Counted from the stretch's first letter, positions 37,072-46,938 are shown. The stretch is 64,000 nucleotides of DNA from Verrucomicrobium spinosum DSM 4136 = JCM 18804 (GCF_000172155.1 NZ_ABIZ01000001.1:6419105-6483104), one strand, 5' to 3'. The notes: a model not told the origin generated them from the letters alone. Translations and numbers: made by a program.

Positions 37072-37359
37072 TTGTAGTTCAAACTTCAGTTTGCCTCAGT
37101 CGGTTTTGTCCTTGTGCAGCTGAGCAGACTGAAGTCTGGACTCCGTACAGCTTCCAAATGTGCTCGATCCGGCGTCCCTACGGGACGCAGATGCTTCAAC
37201 CATCACTATCCGGTGGTTGTCTCCATCGGCTACATTCCGAGGCCCCTCCGGGACATGGTGCAGAGGGGCTTGGTTCGTAGTTCAAACTTCAGTTTGCCTC
37301 AGTCGATCAAGGGTCGTGCGCCAAGAGAAATCCCGCATGCGGGATTGAACTACGAACCG
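37072..37359. repeat. Cluster of TTGAACTAC-type repeats
   Basis: Two facing pairs: GTAGTTCAAACTTCAGTTTG at 37074 with GAGCAGACTGAAGTCTGGAC at 37122, and GTAGTTCAAACTTCAGTTTG at 37277 with GGGATTGAACTACGAACCG at 37341. Hairpins such as GCGTCCCTACGGGACGC (near 37170) and CCCGCATGCGGG (37332) lie between them. The spacer 37017-37554 has no gene. Confidence 0.7.
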
Positions 37360-37554
37360 TTTCGAATCGCGCGCGGACGAAGAGGACTTCGCAGTCTCAG
37401 GGGCGCAGCGACTGAGCGGGGCTGGCACCACCGCCCCCTTTATTTCCTCGATATTGTCAGGGTGCGGAGGAAGATCTCACCGGCAAGATGCCGGCAGCAC
37501 GCACAGGCGGGACGCCCGTGTCACCATCCCAGCATGGGTGTCTTGGAGCTTGCC

Positions 37555-38922
37555 TCATCGAACCATCCACCGGGGCAAAAATCGCCTTGCACCCCGAAAA
37601 CGGTCGAGCCTCTGACGGCTCTCCTTGAGTTGGGACTGGAGCTTGAGAATCTGCGCGTTCGCGTTCCGCAACTCGCACTGTGCCGTCGAGAGTTCCGCAG
37701 CTTGATCAAGGTTTCGAATCTCTTGAACCGACAAGGCCCGGCCTTGGTTTTCGACAACTGCCTCCCGCTCGCGCAGCAGTGCCGCCAATGATTCACAGTG
37801 CGACCGGGCTGCGAGAGCGTCCCTGCGGACCTCTGCGGCATCACGCACCGCTTCCTCGCACGAGGAAATGATGATGCGGGCTTGGCGTTCACGCTCTTTG
37901 AACTCCCGGCAAATCCAAGTCATGTAAGCGGATTCCGCAGCAGCAGTCGTGGTCGGGAAATGAGGATGATCGGCGGGCTCCTTTTGCCCAAGCGCCTGTT
38001 CGTAGATAAGGATCAGCTTCGCGACAGCCCCCTCGAGCGAAGCCTCTGTCCGGATGCGCTGGGTCACCAAGTGACAATCCTGAGGCGAGTAGCGTGATAG
38101 CTCCTGAATGAGATGGTCCACGGACGGAGCGGGACACTGCGAAGTGAGGGAAAGTCCAAAATTGTGTGCTCGATAGGCATCAAATCGCTCAGGTGTCACA
38201 AGCCCGCCCAAGCCATGAGCATCTGCAGCCAGCACGGCGCAACCACTCGCCATCCCTTCCAGCGCGCAACGTCCCGAGGCGACCACCAAATCGTAGAGCG
38301 GAAGAATGTTCTGCGGACACCGCGTGGTGTTTCCTACTTTTTGCCCGACCAGATCAAGGGTGGCACCCATATGACGGGCCACCTCAGTGAGCTTCTCAAA
38401 AAGTGGCGAGGACCTTCCGAGCTGATTACCAAAGACCAAGATCCGGGCGATTTTGTCAGGCAGCGGGCCCCTGGCCTGGAAAAGTTCCGTATCGACAAAA
38501 TTCAGCAACATTTCCACCTCCGAGGCGGGAACACCGTGTTCCGTCACCAGCCTTTCCCGGCACGGGGCGCTGACGGCCACATAGCGGCGCACGCGGGGAT
38601 GTTTTACGGGGATTTCCTCCCAGGGCAGGAAGCCATGGCAAAAGTGCACCACGGGCACTCCCGGGAACCGGAGGATGGCGGCCATGGTGTCCAGGTGATG
38701 TTGCCCGTGGATCAAATCAGGCGGCTCGGCGAGATTGGACAAGTCATCAATGACAGGAACCGCCATGGCCCTGAGTTCTGACGCCACCTCCCCCAGCTCG
38801 GTACTGAAGGCAATTGGGAACCACCCCTTCGCCTTCAGAAGCGGGGCAAGGTCTTTGACAAACAGCTCCGTACCTCCTCTTTGGTTCAGGGAATTATTCG
38901 TAATGAGGAGGCGTTTCATCAA
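37555..38922 (-). CDS. GT4-like glycosyltransferase with C-terminal coiled coil
   Basis: The N-terminal 310 residues look like a GT-B glycosyltransferase: LLITNNSLNQRGGTELFVKD at the start, VVHFCHGFLPWE and RRYVAVSAPCRERLV in the acceptor domain, then ILVFGNQLGR and the nucleotide-sugar site LYDLVVASGRCALEGMASGC. Residues 330-440 form a long coiled coil (RREREAVVENQ-like heptads), and the tail RRFLPRWMVR is basic, perhaps holding the enzyme at the membrane. Length is 455 residues. It is divergent from the large glycosyltransferase gene. The substrate is unknown. Confidence 0.8.
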   Translation of the reverse strand: MMKRLLITNNSLNQRGGTELFVKDLAPLLKAKGWFPIAFSTELGEVASELRAMAVPVIDDLSNLAEPPDLIHGQHHLDTMAAILRFPGVPVVHFCHGFLPWEEIPVKHPRVRRYVAVSAPCRERLVTEHGVPASEVEMLLNFVDTELFQARGPLPDKIARILVFGNQLGRSSPLFEKLTEVARHMGATLDLVGQKVGNTTRCPQNILPLYDLVVASGRCALEGMASGCAVLAADAHGLGGLVTPERFDAYRAHNFGLSLTSQCPAPSVDHLIQELSRYSPQDCHLVTQRIRTEASLEGAVAKLILIYEQALGQKEPADHPHFPTTTAAAESAYMTWICREFKERERQARIIISSCEEAVRDAAEVRRDALAARSHCESLAALLREREAVVENQGRALSVQEIRNLDQAAELSTAQCELRNANAQILKLQSQLKESRQRLDRFRGARRFLPRWMVR

Positions 38923-39006
38923 AAGATTCTATTTGCACCCACTGTTCCGTTGACCACTCCTGCCTTTAAAAGTAAAGCGGACTCCGCCCTCAGAGGAGGC
39001 TGGCCT

Positions 39007-42000
39007 ATGAAAGATGTCTATCAGGAAAGTGATCACCTAGTCAAGAGGGCACGGCAATTGATTGTCAAAGTGTGCGAGCGCACCTCCAACCGCAAACTGT
39101 GCTCGAAAGCGCTCGCCGCATACGACATGCAGCTTGAGGCGGCGAAGCAGTCAAAGAAGAAGACAACTTTCCTCGAATGGGCAGCCATTCAACAGTCAGC
39201 CATCGCGACGGTGGTGGATCTCCTGCGTCAAAAGCGCCGCGGTTTCCTGGGCAGAATTGGCATTCGCTCCTCAGAAATCAGAGAGTTGGAGGTGATTGCC
39301 AAACGACTGCGAAAGCTTCGAACCACCGCTCCCAAAAAGGCAGGCACCAGCCCCAAGCCGGCATCCTCGCAGACGGGAGTTCCATTCTTCGATGAGGCCT
39401 ATTACTTGAGTCAGTGTCCAGAGGCAAAACTGTCGGGCAGGACACCGTACGAACACTACAAAAATGTGGGATGGAAGCTGGGCATGGATCCTCACCCGGG
39501 ATTTGCAACAAAGTGGTATCTTGCGCATAGTCCGGACGTGGCAGCCTTGGGTCTGGAGCCGCTGAAGCACTATCTGGAGGAGGGATGGAAGGATGGACGG
39601 TCCCCCTGCCCCACATTTGGCAAAGCGGGCACGGGTGTCAGCCCCCCTCCCTGCTCACGGCAGATGAGTGAAGCCGACAGCCTGGATCTCATTGACCGGT
39701 TGTTTCTCAAATCGTGGCGCGACGAAAGGAATCTACGCCAACGAAAGACATTGGAGCCCGGCCAGATTCACGTGCTGGTGGTGGGTCACGAAGCATCGCT
39801 CACGGGCGCTCCGATATGCCTTCTCAACCTCATTCGTGAACTTCAGGAGACTGGCATGGCCGTGTGCTGGACCCACCTCATTTCCGGCGGTCACTTCCTC
39901 AAAAGCTACGCTGCGGAGGCCCCCACGCTGACACGGGGGGAACTAGACAAAGTTTCCACCTGTCCCGATCAGGCCGTCGCCCGGCTGGCCCAGTGGTTCT
40001 CCAAGCTTGAGGGACCCAAGGTAGTCCTGTGCAGCACGACGGTAACCCATCACCTGGCTCACATCATCGCCGCCTGCCGGCTTCCTCTGGTAGGATGGAT
40101 TCATGAGATGCCCACTTTCAACAAGAGCCATATCGGCCATGCTGAAATGCTGGCCTACACAGCGATCTGCAATCGTGTTATCTACCCTGCCGAACTCGTA
40201 CGAAGAGCCAACGAACAAGAGTTCCAGCTCGACCGGGCGAAAGGGACAGTGATTCACTACGGCGGAGATCACCGCCTGGAAGACCCTGGCACAGGCGCTA
40301 AAGACTTTCACGAACTCGCGGGGATCCCCTCCGGATGCAAGATCGTTCTGGCATCTGGCACGGCCGACGGAAGAAAGGGGCCGGATCTGTTTGTCCAGGT
40401 CGCGGGGAAAATGATGAGCTTGCTCAAGGAGCAGGGTCGAGAGGTCGAAATGCCCCACTTCGTGTGGATTGGTGCCCACAACGCCAGCTGGGGCCCGTGG
40501 TGCTTGCACGACGCAGCGCGGCTGGGAGTCGCCCGCTTTGTCCACTTCCCAGGCACTCATGATTGTCCGGAACCGCTCTATGGCCAGGCCGACGTGTTCA
40601 TCCTCGCCTCCCGCGAGGAGCCGGTCGGCCTTGTTTGCCTGGAGGCGTTGCGCAACGGCGTCCCCGTGGTCCTGTTCCAAGGCGTCAGCGGAATCGTGGA
40701 ATATTGTCCCAGAGGCGTCTATGAGGTGCCCTATCTGGACGTGGGAGCGATGGCCTCCCAAGTAGTGGACCTGCTGACTCCTAATCCCATGGGGGAGGGC
40801 CCGATCAACAATCAGGACCTGGCAGTTCAAGTCTGGCAGAGATTGCGGTGGGAGCGGGCTGCCCGGGAGTTCCTCACCGTGTTCAAAGAAGAGGAACGCA
40901 AATTCCGGTCTTCCCGCCGGATACTCATTGTGTCCTACGGTCAGCCTCCTCTAAATGACGCGGACTTGGTGGATGGAGGAGCACTGCGCAACTGGCGCCT
41001 TGCCGTGGGTCTCAAGATGCGGATGCCCGATGCCTCCATCACCCTCGCCTTCCACGAAACGGGCCTCCGCACCACCCTCCCCGCGGTGGCCGATGGTGTG
41101 ATTCTGTGCTCTTGGAATGAGAAGTCACTTCCCACTCACACGGCGCACTCGGACGTGGTCATCATCAGCTATGGCTTTGGCGAAGTGTCCTTGAAAACGG
41201 CCTGCAATTTGCGGGAGGACCAAACGCTGGTGCTGGATTGCTATGTGCCGGCCTACCTTGAAGTGGCGGCGAGAGATTCCAGCGAAAAGATGCGCGAACA
41301 TCTGCAGTACGAGATCTACCGCGACCAATGGAACCTGATCCTCAAAAAGGGCCACCTCTTCCTCTGCGCGAACGAGGCACAGGAAAGGTTCTACACCGGC
41401 GTACTGTCGGCTCTGGGGTTGTTTAATCCCCTCAACTACGGGAAGAACCCCATCTTGCGGGTGCCGTATGGCATTTCCCGCGAAGAGCCCCAGGCGTCTT
41501 CAGCACCGTGCACCGCCTTGTTGAGCCATCCCACCGCGTGGAAGCTCCTTTGGTTTGGCGGCGTGTACCCCTGGTTTGACATCCGGCACTTGATGGATGC
41601 GACAGCCCTTCTGAACCTTCGTCACCCCACGGAACTCATTGTGGTGGGAGCCGCCAATCCCTTTGTTGATCAGCCGGACTTTGTAGCGAGCGCCCAGGCA
41701 GCGATCGACCACGCACAACAGGAACACCTTCGCGGCATCGTTCACTTTAAGGATTGGGTGCCGTACTCCCAACGGGCCGATTGGTATCTCGATGCCGACG
41801 TAACGGTCCTCATTAGCAAGCCGGGGATAGAAAACCAGTACGCCTGGAGAACGCGGCTGGTGGATTGCGTTTGGAGCGGCTCTCTGCTGGCCACAAACGG
41901 CGGAGACCCACTGGGGGATGAGATCGCGGCCAACGATGCCTGCATCCGCTTCAAGCAGCTGAACGCCGAAGCGATCGCCACCGAATTATATGAGGCATTG

Positions 42001-42117
42001 AGCGCCCCTTCCACCGTGGAACGCAAGCGCAGGAACCTCCGTGCCATGAGGGAAAGCCTATACCTGGACGCCGTCGTGACGCCGCTGGTGGACCATCTCC
42101 GACCCGTACTTTCCTAG
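39007..42117 (+). CDS. Large two-domain glycosyltransferase
   Basis: The 1036-residue protein starts with a helical region, then two repeats of the polysaccharide-enzyme motif (FFDEAYYLSQCPEAKLSGRT with YEHYKNVGWKLG, and KWYLAHSPDVAALGLEPLKH). A first GT-B domain follows (about 250-620; HVLVVGHEASLTGAPICLLN, VFILASREEPVGLVCLEALR). A second glycosyltransferase-like domain occupies about 640-1036 (ILIVSYGQPP, LLWFGGVYPWFDIRHLMDAT, DVTVLISKPGIENQYAWRTR). The start at 39007 avoids overlap with the divergent gene; an in-frame start at 38881 would overlap it. It probably builds a surface polysaccharide or glycan, making two linkages. Confidence 0.82.
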   Translation: MKDVYQESDHLVKRARQLIVKVCERTSNRKLCSKALAAYDMQLEAAKQSKKKTTFLEWAAIQQSAIATVVDLLRQKRRGFLGRIGIRSSEIRELEVIAKRLRKLRTTAPKKAGTSPKPASSQTGVPFFDEAYYLSQCPEAKLSGRTPYEHYKNVGWKLGMDPHPGFATKWYLAHSPDVAALGLEPLKHYLEEGWKDGRSPCPTFGKAGTGVSPPPCSRQMSEADSLDLIDRLFLKSWRDERNLRQRKTLEPGQIHVLVVGHEASLTGAPICLLNLIRELQETGMAVCWTHLISGGHFLKSYAAEAPTLTRGELDKVSTCPDQAVARLAQWFSKLEGPKVVLCSTTVTHHLAHIIAACRLPLVGWIHEMPTFNKSHIGHAEMLAYTAICNRVIYPAELVRRANEQEFQLDRAKGTVIHYGGDHRLEDPGTGAKDFHELAGIPSGCKIVLASGTADGRKGPDLFVQVAGKMMSLLKEQGREVEMPHFVWIGAHNASWGPWCLHDAARLGVARFVHFPGTHDCPEPLYGQADVFILASREEPVGLVCLEALRNGVPVVLFQGVSGIVEYCPRGVYEVPYLDVGAMASQVVDLLTPNPMGEGPINNQDLAVQVWQRLRWERAAREFLTVFKEEERKFRSSRRILIVSYGQPPLNDADLVDGGALRNWRLAVGLKMRMPDASITLAFHETGLRTTLPAVADGVILCSWNEKSLPTHTAHSDVVIISYGFGEVSLKTACNLREDQTLVLDCYVPAYLEVAARDSSEKMREHLQYEIYRDQWNLILKKGHLFLCANEAQERFYTGVLSALGLFNPLNYGKNPILRVPYGISREEPQASSAPCTALLSHPTAWKLLWFGGVYPWFDIRHLMDATALLNLRHPTELIVVGAANPFVDQPDFVASAQAAIDHAQQEHLRGIVHFKDWVPYSQRADWYLDADVTVLISKPGIENQYAWRTRLVDCVWSGSLLATNGGDPLGDEIAANDACIRFKQLNAEAIATELYEALSAPSTVERKRRNLRAMRESLYLDAVVTPLVDHLRPVLS

Positions 42118-43484
42118 CCCTTAGGCGGCGTCGGAACACCGGCTCTCCTCCACCGTGCCCATCTTCTTTTCCAGTGCTGCCCCCCGAAGAGCTTGCTTAG
42201 AAACGTAGGGCGGGCCTTGCGTTTTGCGAGCTCTGCATCCCGATAGCGCAGCGCTTTGGACAAAGTCCGAAGTTCTTCCTTCAGCGATTTGATGCGCGTG
42301 TTCTTTTCACCCTGGTCCGCCACCAAGGATTCGTGCCTCACCTGGAGTTCCTGCAACGCTTCATGCAGCCTTCCGCAATGTTCGTCCAGATCCACACACT
42401 GCTTCTGGAGATCAGTGCACTGGGCCTGGAGTTGACGATAGTGCTCCGGGGAGCAGGCCCCGATGCGTTCCCGAAGATCCAGGATCGTTTTGCCCAGACT
42501 GGTGGCGATCACCCGGATCTGGTCGCGGGAGAATGAGTACTCCTCCCCAGGAGGAGGGCTCTCAATGGGATCATACTCGTAGCGGTGCTGGGGGTCGATC
42601 CGGCGGTTGACCTGCTCTACGGACTCGCGAATCTGCTCCCACAGGGAATCCTGAGCACCACGGGAGGGGACAATAACTTGCGCGCGGACATGCGGCAACT
42701 CCTGACAAAGGGGATCAGAGACAAGCTCTCCACTGGGGCCGAGAGAGACGTTCAGCCAGCGCTGGAACTCCAGCTCGCCATGCGTCATGGACCGGTTCAC
42801 GATCGCAGCGGGAGGATGCATCAACTTGTGCACGGGAATCTCCAGCCAGCTTGCGGCAATCACCGCTAGCTGGTCTTTGACCACGGAATAGTTGACCACA
42901 TCTGTCTCAATGCATGGCCAGCGGTCGAAGAGATTCAGACAAGCCAGGACGCGGGGAGGCAGCAAGGATCTGGGTGTGTAGCCTTCAATAGCCCGTGTGT
43001 CTCCCGCCCGCTTGATGGACTGCTGATAGCCCGAGAGAATCTGCGAGATTGGATTCCGAATAAACAGCAGAACCTTGATGCGATCATATCCCTTGGCCTG
43101 CGCCCATCTTACGAGGCGCTCGACGCGCTCTTCTGCGCCAATCTCGCCCCAGTAGTCCTCCCATGGCGATCCGGTCCAAGGTGGGGACACTGCTTCGATC
43201 AGAAACGTGAAAATCCACTCCGAGCTGAACAAAGTGCCACGCACATCCGGATCTGAAGACCCCAGAGAAGGCTCGCCTGCTTCCGGATTTGCCCTCAGAT
43301 AGCGCTCGAAGAACATCCCGTTGCCTGAGGTAATCTTCGCGTCAGCCGCCAAGTCACAGCTGGAATTCCACGGATAGTCCAGTCCCTGAGCCCGGAGCAC
43401 TGATGCGCTACAGGCAAAGACAGACTGAAGGTAGCTTGTCCCGGTTTTCCCATGTCCGATGTGAAGATAAAGAGTCTTGGCCAT
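42114..43484 (-). CDS. Sulfotransferase-like protein with C-terminal coiled coil
   Basis: The N-terminal 280 residues look like a PAPS-dependent sulfotransferase: the 5'-phosphosulfate loop YLHIGHGKTGTSYLQSVF at the start and the 3'-phosphate-binding strand IKVLLFIRNPISQILSGYQQ. Residues 350-435 form a coiled coil rich in Leu, Gln and Cys. The tail (HWKRRWARWRRAG) is strongly basic and aromatic, as in the nearby glycosyltransferase. The start is at 43484; the frame extends upstream. Its stop overlaps that of the large glycosyltransferase by 4 bases, tail to tail. It probably sulfates the glycan made by its neighbours. Confidence 0.8.
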   Translation of the reverse strand: MAKTLYLHIGHGKTGTSYLQSVFACSASVLRAQGLDYPWNSSCDLAADAKITSGNGMFFERYLRANPEAGEPSLGSSDPDVRGTLFSSEWIFTFLIEAVSPPWTGSPWEDYWGEIGAEERVERLVRWAQAKGYDRIKVLLFIRNPISQILSGYQQSIKRAGDTRAIEGYTPRSLLPPRVLACLNLFDRWPCIETDVVNYSVVKDQLAVIAASWLEIPVHKLMHPPAAIVNRSMTHGELEFQRWLNVSLGPSGELVSDPLCQELPHVRAQVIVPSRGAQDSLWEQIRESVEQVNRRIDPQHRYEYDPIESPPPGEEYSFSRDQIRVIATSLGKTILDLRERIGACSPEHYRQLQAQCTDLQKQCVDLDEHCGRLHEALQELQVRHESLVADQGEKNTRIKSLKEELRTLSKALRYRDAELAKRKARPTFLSKLFGGQHWKRRWARWRRAGVPTPPKG

Positions 43485-43840
43485 AGCGAGAAAATGAGAG
43501 CCGGGAACGAAGGGGGCTCTGGCAGGTAGAGTCCCCAGAAATAACACTCATGCCGCACCCTTTCGAGAACTTTGTCACGAACCGTTTTGATCAGGCGCGG
43601 CGCGGCGGCAGCCAATTCAGGAGAAGAGAAATCCGGGAGTGCATCGTGGCAGGCGGAGCATCCGCCCTACAGGAGAGGCTGTCGGGGAGGAGATCGGTGG
43701 CAGCTTGGAGACCTGGATCTCTAAAGCGGGAGGGGTAATTCGACCAGGTTGAATCTCGATATTTTGTACGTGCTCGGTGTGGCGACTGAGCGGGGCTGGG
43801 AACCCCCGCCTCCTTTAAAGGCATCCGAGCAGCTCAATCC

Positions 43841-43932
43841 TTTGTGCCTTCGTGTGCGAAAACGCGTTCCCCGCTTCGGCGAAGCGTGCCGATTGCCAAT
43901 CGGCGGCACAGCAGATTGCCAATCTGCGCTAC
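43841..43932. repeat. About 95-bp intergenic repeat, second copy
   Basis: A direct copy of 36121-36218, with the palindrome GCCGATTGCCAATCGGCGGC and CAGATTGCCAATCTGCGCTA. The spacer 43485-44048 has no gene; a further short match to 37399-37440 (CGACTGAGCGGGGCTGG) lies near 43783. Confidence 0.7.
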
Positions 43933-44048
43933 AAAAGAACCGCTGACCAACACCTCGAACCCTCAGGCTTTCACCATGAGCGTTCTTTAACGTCAGTCAG
44001 CGGTTCCTCGTATTTCTTACCTAGCTACTTGCTCCACCTTGCCTCACC

Positions 44049-46184
44049 TCACCTCACCGCACCTTCCGGGGCGGGTTCGTATCCTGACGGGGTCATGGAG
44101 TACGAGGCGCGGCCTTTTGACAGGCTGCGGATGGCACCAGCGTAGCCGAACATCTCTGCGAGAGGGACCTCGGCAGTGACGATGGCCAGGGCCTGGGCAT
44201 CGGTCCCGGCTTCCATGCCCGTGATGCGGGCACGGCGGCGGTTCAGGTCACCCAGGATGTCGCCTTGATGCTGTTCCGGCACAGTCACCTGCACCCGCAT
44301 GACGGGTTCGAGGAGCAAGGGCCGGGCGGCACGCAGGGCTTCGCGGAAGGCCTCCCCGGCAGCGAGGCGGAACGCCTGCTCGTTGGAGTCTTTCACATGC
44401 GCGGCACCGTCCAGGATCCGCACCTGCACATCCACCACGGGGCTGCCGTTGAGGACACCGTTGCGGGCGGCCTCTTCGATCCCACGATGGACGGCCGTGA
44501 GGAACTTGGTCGGGATGGTGCCGCCGGAGACGGCGTCTTCCACCGACAACCCAGCGCCGCGCTCCACCGGCTGGACAGCCAGTTTGACGCGGGCATACAT
44601 GCCAGAGCCACCATTTTGCTTTTTGAGCTCATGGTCGGCTACGGCCGTCTGCCGGATCGTCTCGCGACACGCTATCTCGGGAGCACCGGCGCGGGTTTCC
44701 ACGCCATGCTCACGGGACAGTTTCTCCCGGATGATCTCAAGGTGCAGCTCACCCATGCCGGCAATGAGACATTGGCCGGTTTCTTCATGGGTGCGAACCT
44801 GGAAAGTAGGATCTTCATCACTAAGTCGGGCCAGCGCACTCGCCAGCCGGGTTTGATCGTTGGAATGGGCTGCCTCGATGGCCATGCTGACCACCGGTTC
44901 AGGAAACTGCGGGGGCTCGAGAAGGATCTCGCGACCGGCACCGGGCAGACACAGGGTGTCCCCCGTGCCCACGCTCTGCAGGCCCACCACCGCACAGATG
45001 TCGCCCGCGCCCACGGCATCCAGTTCATCACGACGGTCGGCGAACAAACGCAGCAACCGGCCGAGACGCTCTGTCTTGCGGGTACGAGGATTGAAAAGCT
45101 CCATGCCCTTGTGCAGACTGCCGGAGTACATGCGAACGTACACGAGGCGGCCTGCCTGGGGATGACGCACGACCTTGAAAGCCAGCGCCGCCACCGGCAC
45201 CTCTGCAGGCACCGGACGCAACGCGGCCATGTCCACCGGGGAGGGCAGATAGTCCACCACGGCGTTCAGCAAGGAAGTGACCCCCACATGACGATAAGCA
45301 CTGCCACCGAGCACGGGCAGGAAGCGACCGGCAAGGGTCTGCCGACGCACGGCCTGCTGGAGGACGAGAGAGGGCACCTCATGACCTTCCAGCCACAAGG
45401 CCGCCACCTCATCATCCAGACTCGCGAGGGCCTCGACCAGATTGGCACGAGCGATCTGCACGCGTTCTTGCTGGGCTTCCGTGAGCGCTTCCACCGATTG
45501 GGAGGGAGGCGATCCGGGTTGCGAGACAAGGGCACGTTGATGGATCACATCGAGCTGACCTCGAAGTTCGGACTCGCTGCCGTCGGGCAGGACGATGGGC
45601 CAGGCGTTGGCACCGAGCCTCTCGCGAAGCTCCTGCACCACGCGCTCGAAGCTGGCTCCAGCGCGGTCCATCTTGTTGATGAACGCGAGACGGGGCACGC
45701 CGTAGCGGTCGGCCTGTCGCCACACGGTTTCACTCTGGGGTTGCACGCCACCCACGCTGCAGAAGACGGCGATCATGCCGTCCAGCACACGCAGGGAGCG
45801 CTCAACCTCCGCAGTGAAGTCCACATGGCCCGGGGTGTCGATGACGTTGAGACGATGACGCTCACCCGCATGAAGCGGGGTCACACCACCCTCCGCGAGC
45901 GGCGTCCAATGAACGGGCACGGCAGCGGAGGAAATGGTTATTCCCTTGTCGCGTTCGATGTCGGAGAAGTCGGTCGTCGTGTTGCCATCATGCACCTCGC
46001 CGGCCGAGTGGATCGCGCCAGAGTGAAGGAGGATGCGTTCGGTCAGCGTGGTCTTGCCCGCATCGATGTGCGCGGCAATGCCGATGTTGCGCAGTTTCTC
46101 CAGCGCCTGGGCCTGGTTGGCGGTGGCGTTGATGCTTCGGGTTTGGTTTTGGGCACTGAGTTGATCGTTGAAACGGGCACTCAT
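44049..46184 (-). CDS. Elongation factor G paralogue
   Basis: A translational GTPase of the EF-G family with all G motifs: G1 AHIDAGKTTLTER, G2 region DIERDKGITISSAAV, G3 DTPGHVDFTAEVERSLRVLD and G4 INKMDRAGASF. Domain IV is present (TVAD-type ACRETIRQTAVADHELKKQN) and the C-terminal domain ends with SKGRASYSMTPSGYEPAPEG. Length is 711 residues from 46184. Substitutions in switch I (NTTTDFSDIERDKG) and the solitary location, away from rpsL/rpsG/tufA, suggest a paralogue with a special role such as ribosome recycling. It may be conditionally expressed through the upstream leader hairpin. Confidence 0.88.
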   Translation of the reverse strand: MSARFNDQLSAQNQTRSINATANQAQALEKLRNIGIAAHIDAGKTTLTERILLHSGAIHSAGEVHDGNTTTDFSDIERDKGITISSAAVPVHWTPLAEGGVTPLHAGERHRLNVIDTPGHVDFTAEVERSLRVLDGMIAVFCSVGGVQPQSETVWRQADRYGVPRLAFINKMDRAGASFERVVQELRERLGANAWPIVLPDGSESELRGQLDVIHQRALVSQPGSPPSQSVEALTEAQQERVQIARANLVEALASLDDEVAALWLEGHEVPSLVLQQAVRRQTLAGRFLPVLGGSAYRHVGVTSLLNAVVDYLPSPVDMAALRPVPAEVPVAALAFKVVRHPQAGRLVYVRMYSGSLHKGMELFNPRTRKTERLGRLLRLFADRRDELDAVGAGDICAVVGLQSVGTGDTLCLPGAGREILLEPPQFPEPVVSMAIEAAHSNDQTRLASALARLSDEDPTFQVRTHEETGQCLIAGMGELHLEIIREKLSREHGVETRAGAPEIACRETIRQTAVADHELKKQNGGSGMYARVKLAVQPVERGAGLSVEDAVSGGTIPTKFLTAVHRGIEEAARNGVLNGSPVVDVQVRILDGAAHVKDSNEQAFRLAAGEAFREALRAARPLLLEPVMRVQVTVPEQHQGDILGDLNRRRARITGMEAGTDAQALAIVTAEVPLAEMFGYAGAIRSLSKGRASYSMTPSGYEPAPEGAVR

Positions 46185-46277
46185 AACTGAAGAGAGTTCA
46201 CTGACAGTTGGCGCTGCTCCCCCGGCAGGATCCATCTCACGGGATCCTGAAAGCACGATGTGGATGTGTCTTGAAGA

Positions 46278-46310
46278 CAAAAAAGCCCTGTCGCGTCTTG
46301 CGGCAGGGCT
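46278..46310 (-). terminator. Terminator-like hairpin in the EF-G leader (possible attenuator)
   Basis: On the minus strand AGCCCTGCCGC-AAGAC-GCGACAGGGCT forms an 11-bp stem with one wobble, followed by TTTTTT. It lies 94 bases before the EF-G start in the same direction. The nearest upstream gene on this strand ends at 47058, more than 700 bases away behind other repeats. It could therefore regulate readthrough into the EF-G gene rather than end another transcript. Confidence 0.7.
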
Positions 46311-46686
46311 CCCGGGGGTAAGCAACCAAATCTGACAGTGTCCGAATTCTCTCTCAGGAGAATGACCACGTCATCCCGAGCCCTTGCCGAAGCAGGGCTG
46401 ACTGAATTATTTTCAGGACACGGGGTTTCATACGTGGATGGGAATGGATAACATGGATGGATAAGTTGTCAAGAGGCGAGGAGGAACCACTTATAGACAC
46501 TTATGGAACGCTAATAAAGGAATCCAGAGTTGGGTAGGGAGCGTAAAGGGGGATCAAGACGCCAGACTTCCGGACACCCGACGTCGGACCTGAGGTCAGG
46601 GGTGGTGTGAATGGGCCGTGAACAGTCTGCTCATCGCCTATCTCCAGCAGGGCGACCCGTATCCGATCTTTTGTGAAGCTTCGTGC

Positions 46687-46798
46687 CGGAGTTGGAGTAC
46701 CGCTTTTAAGCGGAATCACGCCCCGCATGTCCCATGACGTCCATCCCTCCCCATGCCTCCTGATTCCGCTTAAAAGCGGTACTCCAACCCTGCTGCGG
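46687..46798. repeat. Inverted pair of GGAGTACCGCTTTTAAGCGG palindromes
   Basis: GGAGTACCGCTTTTAAGCGG (46694-46713) faces ATTCCGCTTAAAAGCGGTAC (46763-46782), with CATGTCCC-type spacer, as in 27046-27218. Confidence 0.75.
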
Positions 46799-46938
46799 TG
46801 CTGAGGCGGTGAAATTGATTGGGCCAGTCGGGGAGGAGTTGGATAGGCTGGCGTGAGGTAGCGCAGATTGGCAATCGGTATCAGTTGCCGGAGGGCCGGG
46901 GATGTGGGGTCTAATGAAGAGATGCCCAAGGCTGCGAG
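46779..46938 (+). repeat. About 160-bp direct repeat left of the AAA+/RNA-repair locus
   Basis: It aligns in the same orientation with 58474-58632, roughly 85% by eye: CTCCAACCCTGCTGCGG, then TGATTGGGCCA, then GCGTGAGGTAGCGCAGATTG, CAATCGG, TCAGTTGCCGGAGGGCC and AGATGCCCAAGGCT. The spacer 46185-47057 otherwise holds the EF-G leader hairpin and palindromes. Confidence 0.8.

Noticed and set aside
38881-39006. Upstream start of the large glycosyltransferase
   Set aside because: It would overlap the start of the divergent glycosyltransferase gene, and the extra 42 residues look non-coding; the ATG at 39007 is preferred.
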